Assembly (NCBI GenBank): GCA_964628455.1
Contig: CAZVPD010000001.1
Coordinates: forward strand, 40,949 to 104,948
Direction: 5' to 3'
DNA from: JAQVWU01 sp964628455
GTDB lineage: Bacteria > Bacillota > Clostridia > Oscillospirales > CAG-272
Length of the DNA stretch: 64,000 nucleotides
Shown: positions 1-9,388 of the stretch, piece by piece
How the letters are laid out: every line of letters begins with the position of its first letter
How positions within the stretch are numbered: position 1 is the stretch's first letter
Made by a program: the position numbers and the translations under genes
Notes under the pieces: generated by a model
Database searches by the model: none
Told to the model about the DNA's origin: nothing
What the model saw: the letters and a program-made list of their open reading frames with translations, nothing else

Positions 1-466
1 GCAGGCCGGACAGCAGCGTCCATTCCGGTTCGGCGCGCACGGGGGACTGCGACGTTATGCGCAGGCCGGCCGCGCTCCCTTTTAAAAACGGGAGTTCATA
101 TCCGCAGAGCCGGAGGCACCATGCGCTCAGATAAGGCTCATGTCCTACGACCACCGGGGTCAGGGCGGGATCAAGATTCATATACGCACCGAGCAGTCCC
201 TCAAAATCACCGTTTTGCACCCAGTCGGCCTGTTCGGGAGGCTGAGCCTGCAGATATCCGGCGATCAGACCGGCAGTCTGCGCCGCACGCGGCAGACTGC
301 TCGTAAAAAAGTTCGGATTCAGCCCGATTAGCCGTTCCTTCAGGGCCGGCAGCATTTTTTTAAGTTCTTTTATCCCGCGTTTGGTCAGCTGTCTTTTGGT
401 TTCGTCCGGGACCGTTTCACGGGGATCCGCTTTGCCGTGACGGATCAGTATCAATTTTCTGTACAC
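1..466 (-). CDS. sixA: SixA-like phosphohistidine phosphatase (3' end beyond the window)
   Basis: Reading the minus strand from a GTG at 466-464 gives an open frame to the window edge (about 155 residues, C-terminus missing). The N-terminus has the histidine phosphatase signature RHGKA (catalytic His about residue 10), followed by a TSSLPRAAQTA stretch and, later, VVVGHEPYL with the second conserved His. This layout and short length fit the SixA branch, which removes phosphate from phosphohistidine in Escherichia coli; the substrate here is unknown. GTG is chosen because the nearby ATG in another frame stops after six codons. It is transcribed divergently from the IS element. Confidence 0.72.
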   Translation of the reverse strand, partial: MYRKLILIRHGKADPRETVPDETKRQLTKRGIKELKKMLPALKERLIGLNPNFFTSSLPRAAQTAGLIAGYLQAQPPEQADWVQNGDFEGLLGAYMNLDPALTPVVVGHEPYLSAWCLRLCGYELPFLKGSAAGLRITSQSPVRAEPEWTLLSGL

Positions 467-559
467 TGCATGTCACTTCCGCTTTTTTTTATTCTATACT
501 TTGATTATAATTAGAGTATACTGAAAAAGGCAGAAAAGCGCGAAAAGCATTTAAAACAC

Positions 560-588
560 TTGGTTATTTATATAAAATATGATATAAT
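560..588 (+). promoter_or_regulatory. Promoter of the IS transposase
   Basis: A -35-like TTGGTT (560-565) and a consensus -10 TATAAT (583-588) are 17 nt apart, about 50 nt ahead of the transposase start and inside the left end of the element. Confidence 0.55.
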
Positions 589-640
589 AGTGCAAGGATT
601 TAATGACTGAAAACATAAAAATCATGCACGAGGTTAAGAA

Positions 641-2137
641 ATGTATCGCAGACAACATACAGACCAATTAAAAATTGAAGATTTCATCTTACCTTTCGGG
701 GGTAAGCTTAAAGCAGATAATCAATGGGTGAAACTCGCGGAACTCATGCCGTGGGATGAAATCGACAATAAATATAAAGAAGGCTTGAAAAAGAAAAGTC
801 ATCTCGGGCAGATACCGATCGACTCGAGAGTTGCGTTCGGCGCTTTATATATACAACTGAGGTGCAGGTTTACCGACGAAGAAACGACTCAGCACATAAG
901 CGAAAATCCGTATATGCAATATTTTCTCGGTTATAAGGAGTTCTCCCTCGAACGTCCCTTTGATCAGTCGATGATGACGCATTTCCGCAAACGGATAAGT
1001 CCGGAATTCATCAGGGAAATAACCGAAAAGACATTTGCCCCGAAGAACGATGACAAAGACGATCATGATGACGATCAGAATGAAAGCAAAAAAGACGAAG
1101 AAAAGCCCGAAGAAGAAAAACCTGCAAACAAAGGCGTATTAATGCTTGACGCAACCTGCGCGCCGTCGGATATTGCATATCCGACAGACGTCGGATTATT
1201 GAATGAGGCGCGTGAAACATCGGAAGAAGTCATTGATCTGCTGTATGAACAGGTAAAGGCAAAATACAAAGTGAAACCGCGGACATACAGAGACGAAGCA
1301 CGCAGTGACTATCTCGGATTATCGAAGCAGCGTAAAAAACCGGTGAAAAAGATACGTAAAGTAATAAAGAACCAGCTGCAATATCTGAAAAGAGATTTCC
1401 GCCATATTGATGATTTGATAGAAAACGGAGCCGATACAGAGAAATTAACAAGACATTTACGCGAAAAACTTGAGAACTGCCGTAAGCTTTACCTGCAGCA
1501 AAAAGAAATGTATGACAACAACACACATTCTGCGGCGGACAGGATAGTATCTCTGTCACAGCCGTATGTCCGTCCGATCGTAAGAGGGAAAGTCAACAAT
1601 GATACGGAATTCGGAGCAAAAGTGGCAATAAGTCTCATCAACGGATTCGCTTTTATCGATAAACTGTCGTTTGACAGTTTCAACGAAGGTGTTTTACTGA
1701 CAGAAGCCGTGGAAAATTATCGCAGGCGAACGGGACATTATCCGGAAGCTATCCTTGCCGATCACATATACAGAAACCGCGGTAACCGGCAGTTCTGCAA
1801 AGAAAAAGGGATTCGTTTATCCGGTCCCGGACTCGGCCGAAAAAAAGCGAGTGAAGAAAATTTCAACAAAAAGCAGGCATATGAGGACGCCTGTGCCCGG
1901 AATGCGGTTGAAAGCGTTTTCGGTGTCAGCAAACGAAAATACTGTCTGGACAGGATCATGGCGCATTTGGAAGAAACCACCAAATGTCTGATTGCCATGA
2001 ATTTCTTCGTGCTCAATATGGAAAAGAAGCTTCGTCTTCTTTTTGCACAATTTTTAAAGATGCACTTTTCACATGTGTTCAGCTCTCGCATATCCATATT
2101 CTTTATGTTGCGTGAAAATTATTTGTCATTCAGTTAA
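641..2137 (+). CDS. IS5/IS1182-like DDE transposase
   Basis: This 498-residue protein is a transposase that cuts and rejoins DNA with an RNase H-like DDE fold. The N-terminal 150 residues match the DUF772 type (helix-rich, ending in QSMMTHFRKRI). A charged linker of Asp, Glu and Lys follows (about 145-165). The catalytic region has a first Asp in VLMLDATCAPSD, a second in ILADHIYRNRGNRQ and a Glu in NAVESVFGVSKRKY. The frame is intact and all three acidic positions are present, so it could be active. The start has a GAGG 7 nt upstream. Family assignment between IS5 and IS1182 is by general resemblance only. Confidence 0.85.
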   Translation: MYRRQHTDQLKIEDFILPFGGKLKADNQWVKLAELMPWDEIDNKYKEGLKKKSHLGQIPIDSRVAFGALYIQLRCRFTDEETTQHISENPYMQYFLGYKEFSLERPFDQSMMTHFRKRISPEFIREITEKTFAPKNDDKDDHDDDQNESKKDEEKPEEEKPANKGVLMLDATCAPSDIAYPTDVGLLNEARETSEEVIDLLYEQVKAKYKVKPRTYRDEARSDYLGLSKQRKKPVKKIRKVIKNQLQYLKRDFRHIDDLIENGADTEKLTRHLREKLENCRKLYLQQKEMYDNNTHSAADRIVSLSQPYVRPIVRGKVNNDTEFGAKVAISLINGFAFIDKLSFDSFNEGVLLTEAVENYRRRTGHYPEAILADHIYRNRGNRQFCKEKGIRLSGPGLGRKKASEENFNKKQAYEDACARNAVESVFGVSKRKYCLDRIMAHLEETTKCLIAMNFFVLNMEKKLRLLFAQFLKMHFSHVFSSRISIFFMLRENYLSFS

Positions 2138-2295
2138 CCCTAAATTAAAAATCAAACAAACAAATCGAATCCGATAAATTCCCCAAGAAAATTCCGAAGC
2201 GGAATTTAAAATGGAATTTACCGTTTGCTTTTAAAAAATATTTTCGACCTTTCAATGAATTATGCTGCGGCAGGCGGTTTTTCAATGAAAAAAGT

Positions 2296-2324
2296 TTGAC
2301 AAAAAGATTAAAAAAAGATATGAT
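2296..2324 (+). promoter_or_regulatory. Promoter of the 188-aa gene and the GH39 gene
   Basis: TTGACA (2296-2301) and TATGAT (2319-2324) are separated by 17 nt, 36 nt before the GTG start at 2360. The next gene follows after 20 nt, so the promoter probably serves both. Confidence 0.65.
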
Positions 2325-2359
2325 ATAAGCGAACAAATATTTGCATAGGGGGTTCGGCT

Positions 2360-2926
2360 GTGACAGAATTGGATAAGATCATTCGTGCGAAGGCGTATAT
2401 CGATAAACTGGCAAACGGAGTTGACCCTTTTTCGGATATGGAACTGGAAAAAGATTCGGTGCTTCAAAACATTCGTTTGTCAAGATGTTTTTTCTTTGTA
2501 TCCGAAATACTGGAAAGAGTGATTGAAAACGGGGGTGTAGTCAACGCCGCGGGTGAAAAGGCGAAATTTTTTATAACCGACGAACAAAAAAATAATATTT
2601 TGATAACAGAAGAATCTGTCGGAGTGAATGAAATTGCCAAACGGATCAATGCTGTCATAAATTCGTCCGTTATGCAGGGTGCGACAGGCGTTAAAATAAA
2701 CAACTGGCTGGCTGGACAGAGATATCTGCGATCTGAAACACGCGGGGACAAAAAGATCAGGATCACTGACGTAAAAGGGGAGGAGGCCGGAATACATACA
2801 GTGGAAGTAACGGCTCCGGACGGCAGAACATATAAAAAAAATATATTCGGCAGAGATATGCAGCAATACATAATTGAGAATATAAACGTCATACTCGGCG
2901 GCAGCGATATGTCTGAAAGACAATAA
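2360..2926 (+). CDS. Protein of unknown function (188 aa)
   Basis: I do not recognise a characterised family. The protein starts at GTG, with AGGGGG 7 nt upstream. It has no signal peptide or membrane segment. The first 65 residues look alpha-helical (DKIIRAKAYIDKLANG, then a conserved-looking RLSRCFFFVSEILERVIENGG), and the last third is rich in beta-strand and charged residues. It is preceded by a good promoter and followed after 20 nt by the GH39 gene with its own AGGAGG, so the two are probably co-transcribed. A cytoplasmic accessory role is possible but unsupported. Confidence 0.7.
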   Translation: MTELDKIIRAKAYIDKLANGVDPFSDMELEKDSVLQNIRLSRCFFFVSEILERVIENGGVVNAAGEKAKFFITDEQKNNILITEESVGVNEIAKRINAVINSSVMQGATGVKINNWLAGQRYLRSETRGDKKIRITDVKGEEAGIHTVEVTAPDGRTYKKNIFGRDMQQYIIENINVILGGSDMSERQ

Positions 2927-2946
2927 TTTATAACAGGAGGTTATGT

Positions 2947-4329
2947 ATGAACGAAGTGTATACAGATTATGGCAAAAGGACCGGGAAGATCAAACCGATG
3001 CATGCTATCAACAACGGTCCTTATGCCCTCCCCGGACACGACGGGCTGAAGCACCTTTACAAAAGGCTTCAGGACGCGGGAGTGCCCTACGCAAGGCTGC
3101 ATGATACCGGCGGCAATTACGGCGGAGCTCATTTTGTCGATATACCGAACGTATTCCCGGATTTTAACGCGGATCCGGACAATCCGGAATCCTATGATTT
3201 TAAATTTACCGATTTTTTGATCTCCAAACTTGTTTCACACGGAGTGCAGCCGTTTTACAGACTCGGTGTCACGATCGAAAATTCACACCGTGTAAAACCG
3301 TATGCGATATATCCTCCTGCCGATAATCAAAAATGGGCCGAAATATGCGCCGGCATCATACGGCATTACAACGAAGGCTGGGCGGACGGGTTTTATTACA
3401 ACATCCTATACTGGGAAATCTGGAACGAACCCGACAACGAACCCGAAATAGCCGACAATCCGATGTGGAAGGGAACGGCGGAACAATACTTCAAGCTCTA
3501 TGAAACCGCATCCCGCTATCTGAAAGCACGTTTTCCGGCCCTTAAAATAGGGGGATACGCAAGCTGCGGTTTTTATGCGCTTTCGGATAAAAATTATTCC
3601 GAAACCGCAAAATCATCCTCGCGCGTCGAATATTTTGTGGAATTTTTTCTGGAATTTCTGAAATATATAACGCAGCCCGAGCACCGCTGCCCGTTTGACT
3701 TTTTCTCGTGGCACAGTTATGCCGGCATCGCGGACAATATAAAATACGCGGATTATGTGAAAGAAAAGCTGACTCTTTACGGATTCGGAGAGACCGAAAT
3801 CATATTCAACGAATGGAATCCCGGAATCGGAAACCGGGGAACCCTCACCGATGCCGCCAATATTGCGGCTGTGATGTGCGGTATGCAGAAAACGCCGACC
3901 GACATGTGCATGTATTACGACGGCCAGATCGAATCCGCTTACTGCGGATTATTTAATCCTGTTAAAAACGATATTTTCCCGGCGTATTACGCGTTTCTCG
4001 CTTTCAACGAACTGTATAAGCTGGGCGGAGAGGTATCAAGCACGACCGATAAGACAGGAATATACATCTGTTCCGCTTCCGACGGCCGGGAATCGGCAGC
4101 GCTGATCGTCAATACGTATGACTGTGAAATGCCCGTAAACCTTTCTTTTAAAGGATTTGGAGTATCGGGAAAACAAAAGCTGACGCGGGTTCTGCTTGAT
4201 GAAACTCACAGTTTCAGGGAAACTGAAAGTATGATCTTCGGGGGTGAAGAGATCTCTTTTGAACTGCCGCTTCCTGCATATTCGTTGTCTCTTTATAAAT
4301 TTTCCGCGCTTAATATAAATAAAGTATAA
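2947..4329 (+). CDS. Glycoside hydrolase family 39-like enzyme (xylosidase type)
   Basis: This 460-residue cytoplasmic protein is a clan A TIM-barrel retaining glycosidase. The acid/base Glu is in WEIWNEPD (Glu161) and the likely nucleophile is in IIFNEWNPG (Glu289); both sit where GH39 beta-xylosidases and iduronidases carry them. The N-terminal RLHDTGG stretch and the C-terminal beta-sandwich tail (about 370-460) also fit. There is no signal peptide, so the substrate must be imported. An AGGAGG lies 6 nt before the ATG. GH39 enzymes act on beta-xylosides, alpha-iduronides and others; the sulfatase nearby allows a glycosaminoglycan-like substrate, but this is inference. Confidence 0.82.
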   Translation: MNEVYTDYGKRTGKIKPMHAINNGPYALPGHDGLKHLYKRLQDAGVPYARLHDTGGNYGGAHFVDIPNVFPDFNADPDNPESYDFKFTDFLISKLVSHGVQPFYRLGVTIENSHRVKPYAIYPPADNQKWAEICAGIIRHYNEGWADGFYYNILYWEIWNEPDNEPEIADNPMWKGTAEQYFKLYETASRYLKARFPALKIGGYASCGFYALSDKNYSETAKSSSRVEYFVEFFLEFLKYITQPEHRCPFDFFSWHSYAGIADNIKYADYVKEKLTLYGFGETEIIFNEWNPGIGNRGTLTDAANIAAVMCGMQKTPTDMCMYYDGQIESAYCGLFNPVKNDIFPAYYAFLAFNELYKLGGEVSSTTDKTGIYICSASDGRESAALIVNTYDCEMPVNLSFKGFGVSGKQKLTRVLLDETHSFRETESMIFGGEEISFELPLPAYSLSLYKFSALNINKV

Positions 4330-4337
4330 ATAATGTA

Positions 4338-4366
4338 TTGACAATCTGCGTGTATTGTGTTATATT
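4338..4366 (+). promoter_or_regulatory. Promoter of the CBM9-like anchored protein pair
   Basis: TTGACA (4338-4343), a 17-nt spacer and TATATT (4361-4366) lie 56 nt before the ATG at 4422, with GGAGG close to the start. Confidence 0.65.
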
Positions 4367-4421
4367 ATAATTGCGAGACAATAACAAAAAATAACAAAAA
4401 AATTAACGGAGGTATGATCAG

Positions 4422-5426
4422 ATGAAAAAGGTTACCGTGTTTCTGGTTTTAGCGATGCTTCTCGGTTTGATGAGCTTCCCGGCAAGCGCCGCGGGCGAGC
4501 TTGAAATTCCGATGGCACAGACCCCGCCGACAATCGACGGCGTTTTTGACGCCGAAGAGTGGGCAAACGCCTGGCATTTCCTGCTTGACGGAGCGAATCC
4601 CCCTCACGTTCAGACGGTAAGCACCATTGCGGACGAGTATTATCCGACGTGGGATTTCTATACCATGTGGGATGCCGATTACTTTTATATCGCAACCGTC
4701 TGCAAGGGCGACATGACCCCGACACCGAAAAAAATGGAATCCTATATGGATACGAGAGACAACTCCGTTCGCGGAGACGGCTACCAGCTGTTTATCAATC
4801 CCTCGGGAGACTATGCGCAGACGGAAGGTAAAGATTCTGCAGCGTCTACATACGGCGGCGCATGCATATGGACGGACTTTTACTGCGAATATGCGGACGG
4901 CGTTAAGCCTTTTTCATGGGCTTACGATCCTTTTGACGGCGACGCCGAAGATACCATGCCCGCAAGCTTCAATGAATTTATCATCGACGGAACACGCAGC
5001 GGCGACACATATACCATCGAAGTAAAGCTCCCCTGGACCGCGCTCAACGGTACAAGAGCGGGCGGAACCGACCAGTGGTCGATGACCTTCCCGAGAAAAG
5101 CCGGCGACAAAGTCATTTATGACTTCAATACGCTTGATTTTGACGGAACCGGCTCGCAGTGCCGTTACGGTATGACCGAGGGCGGAGCCCGCGTAAATTC
5201 CAGCCTTGATCAGTGGAAGCAGTTTACCCTTGTCAGCGAACTGGCCGGCAAAGCTCCTGTTGTCGAAACAGAAGCCCCGGCAGTAGCCGAAACACCGGCG
5301 GACGGCGGTGCAGCTCCTGTAGTAACAACAAGCCCCGCGACCGGTGATGTGATCTCGGTCATGTTTGCCGCTGCAGCTCTCGCGGCTGTGATCGCAGCAG
5401 CCTCCAAAAGCAAAAAGAGAACATAA
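4422..5426 (+). CDS. Secreted CBM9-like surface protein with TGD sorting signal
   Basis: The 334-residue protein has a cleavable signal peptide (KK, hydrophobic core, cleavage near ASAAG at about 23). A domain of about 210 residues follows with the features of CBM9/DOMON-like modules: PPTIDGVFDAEEW near the start, a YFYIATV strand and TYTIEVKLPWTAL near the end. These modules bind sugars. A Pro/Ala/Thr linker (about 275-303) leads to SPATGD (304-309), a hydrophobic segment and a KSKKR tail, which is a cell-wall sorting signal. The class B sortase at 51124-52029 could be its anchor enzyme. The next gene encodes a paralogue with an almost identical C-terminus. I infer glycan capture at the cell surface. 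Confidence 0.78.
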   Translation: MKKVTVFLVLAMLLGLMSFPASAAGELEIPMAQTPPTIDGVFDAEEWANAWHFLLDGANPPHVQTVSTIADEYYPTWDFYTMWDADYFYIATVCKGDMTPTPKKMESYMDTRDNSVRGDGYQLFINPSGDYAQTEGKDSAASTYGGACIWTDFYCEYADGVKPFSWAYDPFDGDAEDTMPASFNEFIIDGTRSGDTYTIEVKLPWTALNGTRAGGTDQWSMTFPRKAGDKVIYDFNTLDFDGTGSQCRYGMTEGGARVNSSLDQWKQFTLVSELAGKAPVVETEAPAVAETPADGGAAPVVTTSPATGDVISVMFAAAALAAVIAAASKSKKRT

Positions 5427-5580
5427 AAAAATCCGGTTTTGATTTTTACACGGCGTTTATCGCCGCACCTGCCGGGAACCTTATACGAAGGCAGACAACA
5501 TGCCGGGCGGTGCGGCATATAATAACGGATATCAAAGATCTTCAGTAACGGAGAATATTTACAGCGAAAGGGGACCCGTC

Positions 5581-6534
5581 ATGAGGAAGCTCATTTGTTT
5601 TTTCCTGATTGTAACGTTGCTTGTTGCAGTGCTTGCCTTAGACGCATCGGCCGTACTTCGTCAGAAACAAGCCAAAGCAGCCTACGGAACGGCAGTAATC
5701 GACGGCAAGCTGGACGATGCTTATAAAAATTCCGATCCTATCGAAGCGAAGTTTATGTCAAGCATAGCCAATCAGGGTACCGAAGACGATGTTGCCAGAA
5801 TGGCGACAGCCGTATCCCATATGATGTGGGATGAGAATAATATCTATATTTATACCGAGGTGACAGACAGCACTCCGATAAAAACCGCGCTTACCGGCAA
5901 CAGTTCGGACGGCATAGAGATGTTCTTCGACTTTGAAAACATCAACTCCTCCGACGCTTCGCCCGACGGCAGAGTCGGGAATTACGGAGAACTCGGTGTG
6001 TTTTTGAAAACCTGCGCTTACGCTCAGGCGGTCGGCAGCCCGGAATTCGAAACCGTATGGATCGAAAACTTCAGTACGTTTCAGGATGAATTCCTCACGG
6101 GAAACGCGGACTGCAAGATATCCAATGTAATCACATCAACGGGTTACATATCGGAGCGCAGCTTTCCGCTGAATGACGCCCTTAAAGCCATGGTTAAAGA
6201 AGGGTTTAAATTCGGATTCCAGATCGCGATCCTGGATGATATGACCGATGACAGCGCGCGTGACTTAAAAATCACCTGGGGTGAGCCTGTAGACGACATA
6301 TCACCCGCATCCTGGGGACAGAGTACCCACTGTGATGAAATACTGCTGGTTGCAGCTCCTCCCCCGCCTGTTGTTGAGACAGAAGCTCCGGCAGTCGCCG
6401 AAGCACCTGCTGACGACGGAGCGGCTCCTGTTGTAACAACGAGCCCTGCGACCGGCGACGTGATTTCGGTCATGTTTGCCGCGTCAGCCCTCGCTGCTCT
6501 CCTCGCGGCCGCTTCCAAAAACAAAAAGAGATAA
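5581..6534 (+). CDS. Secreted CBM9-like surface protein with TGD sorting signal, second copy
   Basis: The ATG at 5581 (MRKLICFF) is preferred over the upstream in-frame ATG because it has AAAGGGG just ahead and begins a proper signal peptide (cleavage near DASA). The 317-residue product has one CBM9-like domain: AAYGTAVIDGKLDDAY, then MMWDENNIYIYTEV, then DGIEMFFDF. The Pro/Ala/Thr linker and SPATGD (288-293) with hydrophobic tail and KNKKR nearly copy the preceding protein, while the binding domains differ. The pattern is duplication with divergence of ligand specificity. A clear terminator follows. Confidence 0.78.
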   Translation: MRKLICFFLIVTLLVAVLALDASAVLRQKQAKAAYGTAVIDGKLDDAYKNSDPIEAKFMSSIANQGTEDDVARMATAVSHMMWDENNIYIYTEVTDSTPIKTALTGNSSDGIEMFFDFENINSSDASPDGRVGNYGELGVFLKTCAYAQAVGSPEFETVWIENFSTFQDEFLTGNADCKISNVITSTGYISERSFPLNDALKAMVKEGFKFGFQIAILDDMTDDSARDLKITWGEPVDDISPASWGQSTHCDEILLVAAPPPPVVETEAPAVAEAPADDGAAPVVTTSPATGDVISVMFAASALAALLAAASKNKKR

Positions 6535-6547
6535 CTAAAACGGAATC

Positions 6548-6584
6548 TGCCGGACGGCGTGTGACGCTCCGTCCGGCATTTTTT
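6548..6584 (+). terminator. Rho-independent terminator after the CBM9-like pair
   Basis: TGCCGGACGG (6548-6557) pairs with CCGTCCGGCA (6569-6578) and is followed by a run of T. Confidence 0.85.
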
Positions 6585-6638
6585 GATTTTTAATCACAGG
6601 CTTCAACAAAAGCCGGATGACCAGAAAGCCGGAAAACG

Positions 6639-8078
6639 ATGAACAGACCGAATATATTATTAGCTTTGGCAGATGACGCTTCGCATTTCGGGATATACGG
6701 ACATAAGTTCGTCAACACTCCGAATATCGATAAAATAGCCGAAGAAGGCATAGTATTCAACAATGCTTTTACCTGCAATCCGAAATGCGCGCCGTCAAGG
6801 GCATGCATCCTTACGGGAAGGCATACCTGGCAGCTTGAGGAGGCCTGCAACCATTACGGGGTCTTCTCCGCGAAATTTCCCGTATACCCCGATATCCTCG
6901 AAAAAAGCGGATACCTTACGGGATATACCGGCAAGGGGTGGGCTCCGGGCGATTATAAGAAAGGCGGTTTCCGGAGAAATCCCGCCGGAAACGAATATAA
7001 TAAATTTATGCTGGTTCCGCCCGAAAGCACGATGATCAACCGCTGCGATTACAGCCGTAACTTCGCGGATTTTCTGGCGGAAAAACTGCCCGGGCAGCCT
7101 TTTTGCTTTTGGTACGGCTGTTTTGAGCCCCACAGGCATTATGCGGAAGGGGAAGGCATCAGGGCAGGCAAAAAGCCGGAAGATGTAGGGTGCATCCCGT
7201 CATATCTGCCCGACAACGCAGCCGTGCGGTCCGACTTTCTGGATTATGCCAATGAAATCGACTGGTTCGATCTTCATCTCGGGAAAATGATCGCACTGCT
7301 GAAAGAAACAGGCGAATATGAAAACACCCTCATCCTTGTAACATCTGACAACGGCTGTCCTTTTCCGAGGATCAAAGGGCAGATGTATGAGCAGGATTTT
7401 CATCTGCCGATGGCTGCGTGCTGGAAAGCGGTTTCGCAGGGTGGGAGAAAAGCCGATGACATCATCAATTTTATTGATATCGCGCCTTCTTTTATCGAAG
7501 CGGCGGGACTTCCGCAAACCGAAGGAGTGACAGGGAAAAGTTTTCTCGATATATTTACCGGTACCGGTTCGGGTATATTCAAAGAGGAAAGAGATACGGC
7601 TTTTTTCGGCCGCGAACGGCATGACCTGGGCAGAAAAGGGGATCTGGGATATCCGGTCAGATGCATCAGGGACAGAAAATATCTGTATATAAAAAACTTC
7701 GAACCCGAAAGATGGCCTGCGGGAGACCCCGAGACATGGTTTCCCAACTGCGACGGCGGACCGACAAAAAAAGAAGTACTCCGCCTATATGCCGAAGGTA
7801 ATGTAAAATATTTTCAAATGTGTTTCGGAAGAAGGGCAGCCGAAGAATTATACGATATTGCTGAGGATCCGGAATGTCTGCATAATCTGGCGGAACGCAT
7901 TGAATTCGCGGAAATAAAAGCAAATCTGCTCAAGAGATTAACCGAAGAGCTTATCAGAACCGATGACCCCAGAATTTTCGGTAACGGGGAAATATTCGAA
8001 AGCTATAAGCCGATGTGCCCGGATTCATGCTCGTTTAAAGCTTATGAAGAGGGACGCTTTGCTTTGCAGAACTGGTAA
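6639..8078 (+). CDS. Family S1 sulfatase, N-sulfoglucosamine sulfohydrolase-like
   Basis: This 479-residue enzyme hydrolyses sulfate esters or N-sulfates. It has the formylglycine motif CAPSRACILTGR (Cys50, converted to formylglycine by a maturase not seen here), the metal-binding Asp pair in LALADDASH, and LVTSDNGCPF for the remaining ligands. The overall layout resembles the heparan N-sulfatase branch of S1 sulfatases. No signal peptide is present, so it would act on imported glycans. Together with the heparinase-like lyase at 35184 it hints at a sulfated uronic-acid glycan. The exact sulfate position cannot be told from the sequence. Confidence 0.85.
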   Translation: MNRPNILLALADDASHFGIYGHKFVNTPNIDKIAEEGIVFNNAFTCNPKCAPSRACILTGRHTWQLEEACNHYGVFSAKFPVYPDILEKSGYLTGYTGKGWAPGDYKKGGFRRNPAGNEYNKFMLVPPESTMINRCDYSRNFADFLAEKLPGQPFCFWYGCFEPHRHYAEGEGIRAGKKPEDVGCIPSYLPDNAAVRSDFLDYANEIDWFDLHLGKMIALLKETGEYENTLILVTSDNGCPFPRIKGQMYEQDFHLPMAACWKAVSQGGRKADDIINFIDIAPSFIEAAGLPQTEGVTGKSFLDIFTGTGSGIFKEERDTAFFGRERHDLGRKGDLGYPVRCIRDRKYLYIKNFEPERWPAGDPETWFPNCDGGPTKKEVLRLYAEGNVKYFQMCFGRRAAEELYDIAEDPECLHNLAERIEFAEIKANLLKRLTEELIRTDDPRIFGNGEIFESYKPMCPDSCSFKAYEEGRFALQNW

Positions 8079-8105
8079 TCCGATTATATATAAATTTAAA
8101 CACGG

Positions 8106-8140
8106 AAAAAGGGACGCACCACGCGGATGCATCCCTTTTA
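8106..8140. terminator. Bidirectional terminator between convergent genes
   Basis: AAAAAGGGA (8106-8114) pairs with TCCCTTTT (8132-8139), with an inner GCA/TGC. A-rich and T-rich flanks make it work in both directions between the sulfatase and the minus-strand surface protein. Confidence 0.75.
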
Positions 8141-8152
8141 TTCATTCGGTTT

Positions 8153-9388
8153 TTATTTTTTATCCGTCTTTTTTTTGGATTTTACAGCGATCACGATGAT
8201 AATGACGACAACCGCAACGGCTGCCGCGGCAAGGAGTATATAAAGGACCGTATTATCGTTTCCGCCTGCTTTACCGCTGTTTGTCTCTTCGGCTGCCGCC
8301 GCTTCGGTTGTTTCCTCCGCCGGGGCTTCGGTTGCGGGGGGCTCTGTTTCCGGAGGCTCGGTTTGTATGCCGAAATCTTCGCCGACTCCCAGATACATTT
8401 TATCGAGCATCATGGTGTTGGCGCCGCCGGTGAACAAAAATACACGCATATAATTCACTCTTGAAAAATCGCATTCGTTTAAATCGGCCTGGGCAACATC
8501 CAGCAGAAGTTCGTTCCAGCCGGCTTTGAATTCAAAAGAATCGTCCAGTTTCCACGACGTTTCCTCGGTGTCGTATGCGCCGCCGCTTGTGATCTCAACC
8601 GCTCCGCCCTCGGCGGTAAGCAGGGACGGGTCTTCTATATACACCCAAATGTACGCGTAGCCGTTCTCTTTTATACGGCTCATATCCACAGGCGCCGCAT
8701 AGGTCTTTGATATGCTCAGAAGGCTGTCGGACGACGAAACGACGGCGCCTGTCCCCTCTATGTTCCTGACGGATTCGACGGTCTGCGGATCAAAACCTTC
8801 GGCGGAATCGAAACTTTCAAACAGTGTGGCGTTTTCTTTTACGGGAACTTTACCGAGACCGAAGTCGGCTGCAGTGCCGATTTTTATGTCGTCGACGATC
8901 ATTGTGTTGGCGCCTTCCGTGAATTTATAAAACCGGATGTAGTTTATTCTGGTCCAGTCGGCGTCATAGGAAACAAACTCGTCTAAACTTATCAGCATAT
9001 GATTCCAGCCGTTTTCAAACAGAAAATTATCAAGGGTAAAACCGGATTCTTCTACGTCGCAGTTACCGCTGCTGGTAAATTCCAAAGAATTATCGCGGCT
9101 TGCAAATACTTCGACGTCTTCGAAATAAATCCAGAAACTGATGACTCCGTCATCTTCATACGCGGACAAATCCATCGGTTCGGCGAATTTCTTGTTGAAT
9201 TGCAGCAGGGTGGGCGAGTCGACTCTGACCGCGCCGGCTCCTTCTTTTATATTTTCCGTTTCAAGTGTGCCGCCGACCCAGCCTGTGTTGGTGTCCATAT
9301 TGTCGATAACGGTAAGAGCGCAGACATTAAGCGAAAGAAAGACAGCGAAGAAGGCTGTTACGACCAGAAATTTCAAATACTTTGACAT
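8153..9388 (-). CDS. Membrane-anchored surface protein with two beta-sandwich carbohydrate-binding-like domains
   Basis: Translation from the ATG at 9388-9386 (AAGGAG upstream) gives 411 residues with a signal peptide (MSKYLKFLVV, cleavage near NVCA). Two tandem domains of about 150 residues resemble each other: both hold a FWIYFEDVE/YIWVYIEDPS strand, a Trp-Asn turn (GWNHMLISL / GWNELLLDV) and an ANTM strand near the end. A Thr/Glu/Pro linker follows, then one membrane helix and a Lys-rich tail. No TGD motif is visible, so it is probably held by the helix. The same domain type forms the N-terminus of the protein at 19609-23367. Sugar binding is inferred. Confidence 0.72.
   Translation of the reverse strand: MSKYLKFLVVTAFFAVFLSLNVCALTVIDNMDTNTGWVGGTLETENIKEGAGAVRVDSPTLLQFNKKFAEPMDLSAYEDDGVISFWIYFEDVEVFASRDNSLEFTSSGNCDVEESGFTLDNFLFENGWNHMLISLDEFVSYDADWTRINYIRFYKFTEGANTMIVDDIKIGTAADFGLGKVPVKENATLFESFDSAEGFDPQTVESVRNIEGTGAVVSSSDSLLSISKTYAAPVDMSRIKENGYAYIWVYIEDPSLLTAEGGAVEITSGGAYDTEETSWKLDDSFEFKAGWNELLLDVAQADLNECDFSRVNYMRVFLFTGGANTMMLDKMYLGVGEDFGIQTEPPETEPPATEAPAEETTEAAAAEETNSGKAGGNDNTVLYILLAAAAVAVVVIIIVIAVKSKKKTDKK

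Larger units (their letters stand above)
511..2143 (+). mobile_element. Insertion sequence of the DDE class (DUF772-type transposase)
   Basis: One transposase gene lies between imperfect terminal inverted repeats: TTAGAGTATACTGAA (511-525) and the reverse complement of 2129-2143, TTAGGGTTAACTGAA, 12 of 15 matching. The right repeat overlaps the transposase stop codon, as is common in compact IS elements. I see no convincing target-site duplication, so the exact ends are provisional. Confidence 0.55.

Noticed and set aside
2145..2336. Minus-strand frame of 63 codons downstream of the IS
   Set aside because: AT-rich low-complexity translation, no ribosome site and overlap with the promoter region of the next gene.
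4422..6534. S-layer or cellulosome (dockerin) proteins
   Set aside because: No SLH repeats and no paired dockerin repeats. The DxNxDG loops in the lipoproteins are single and lie inside the binding domain.
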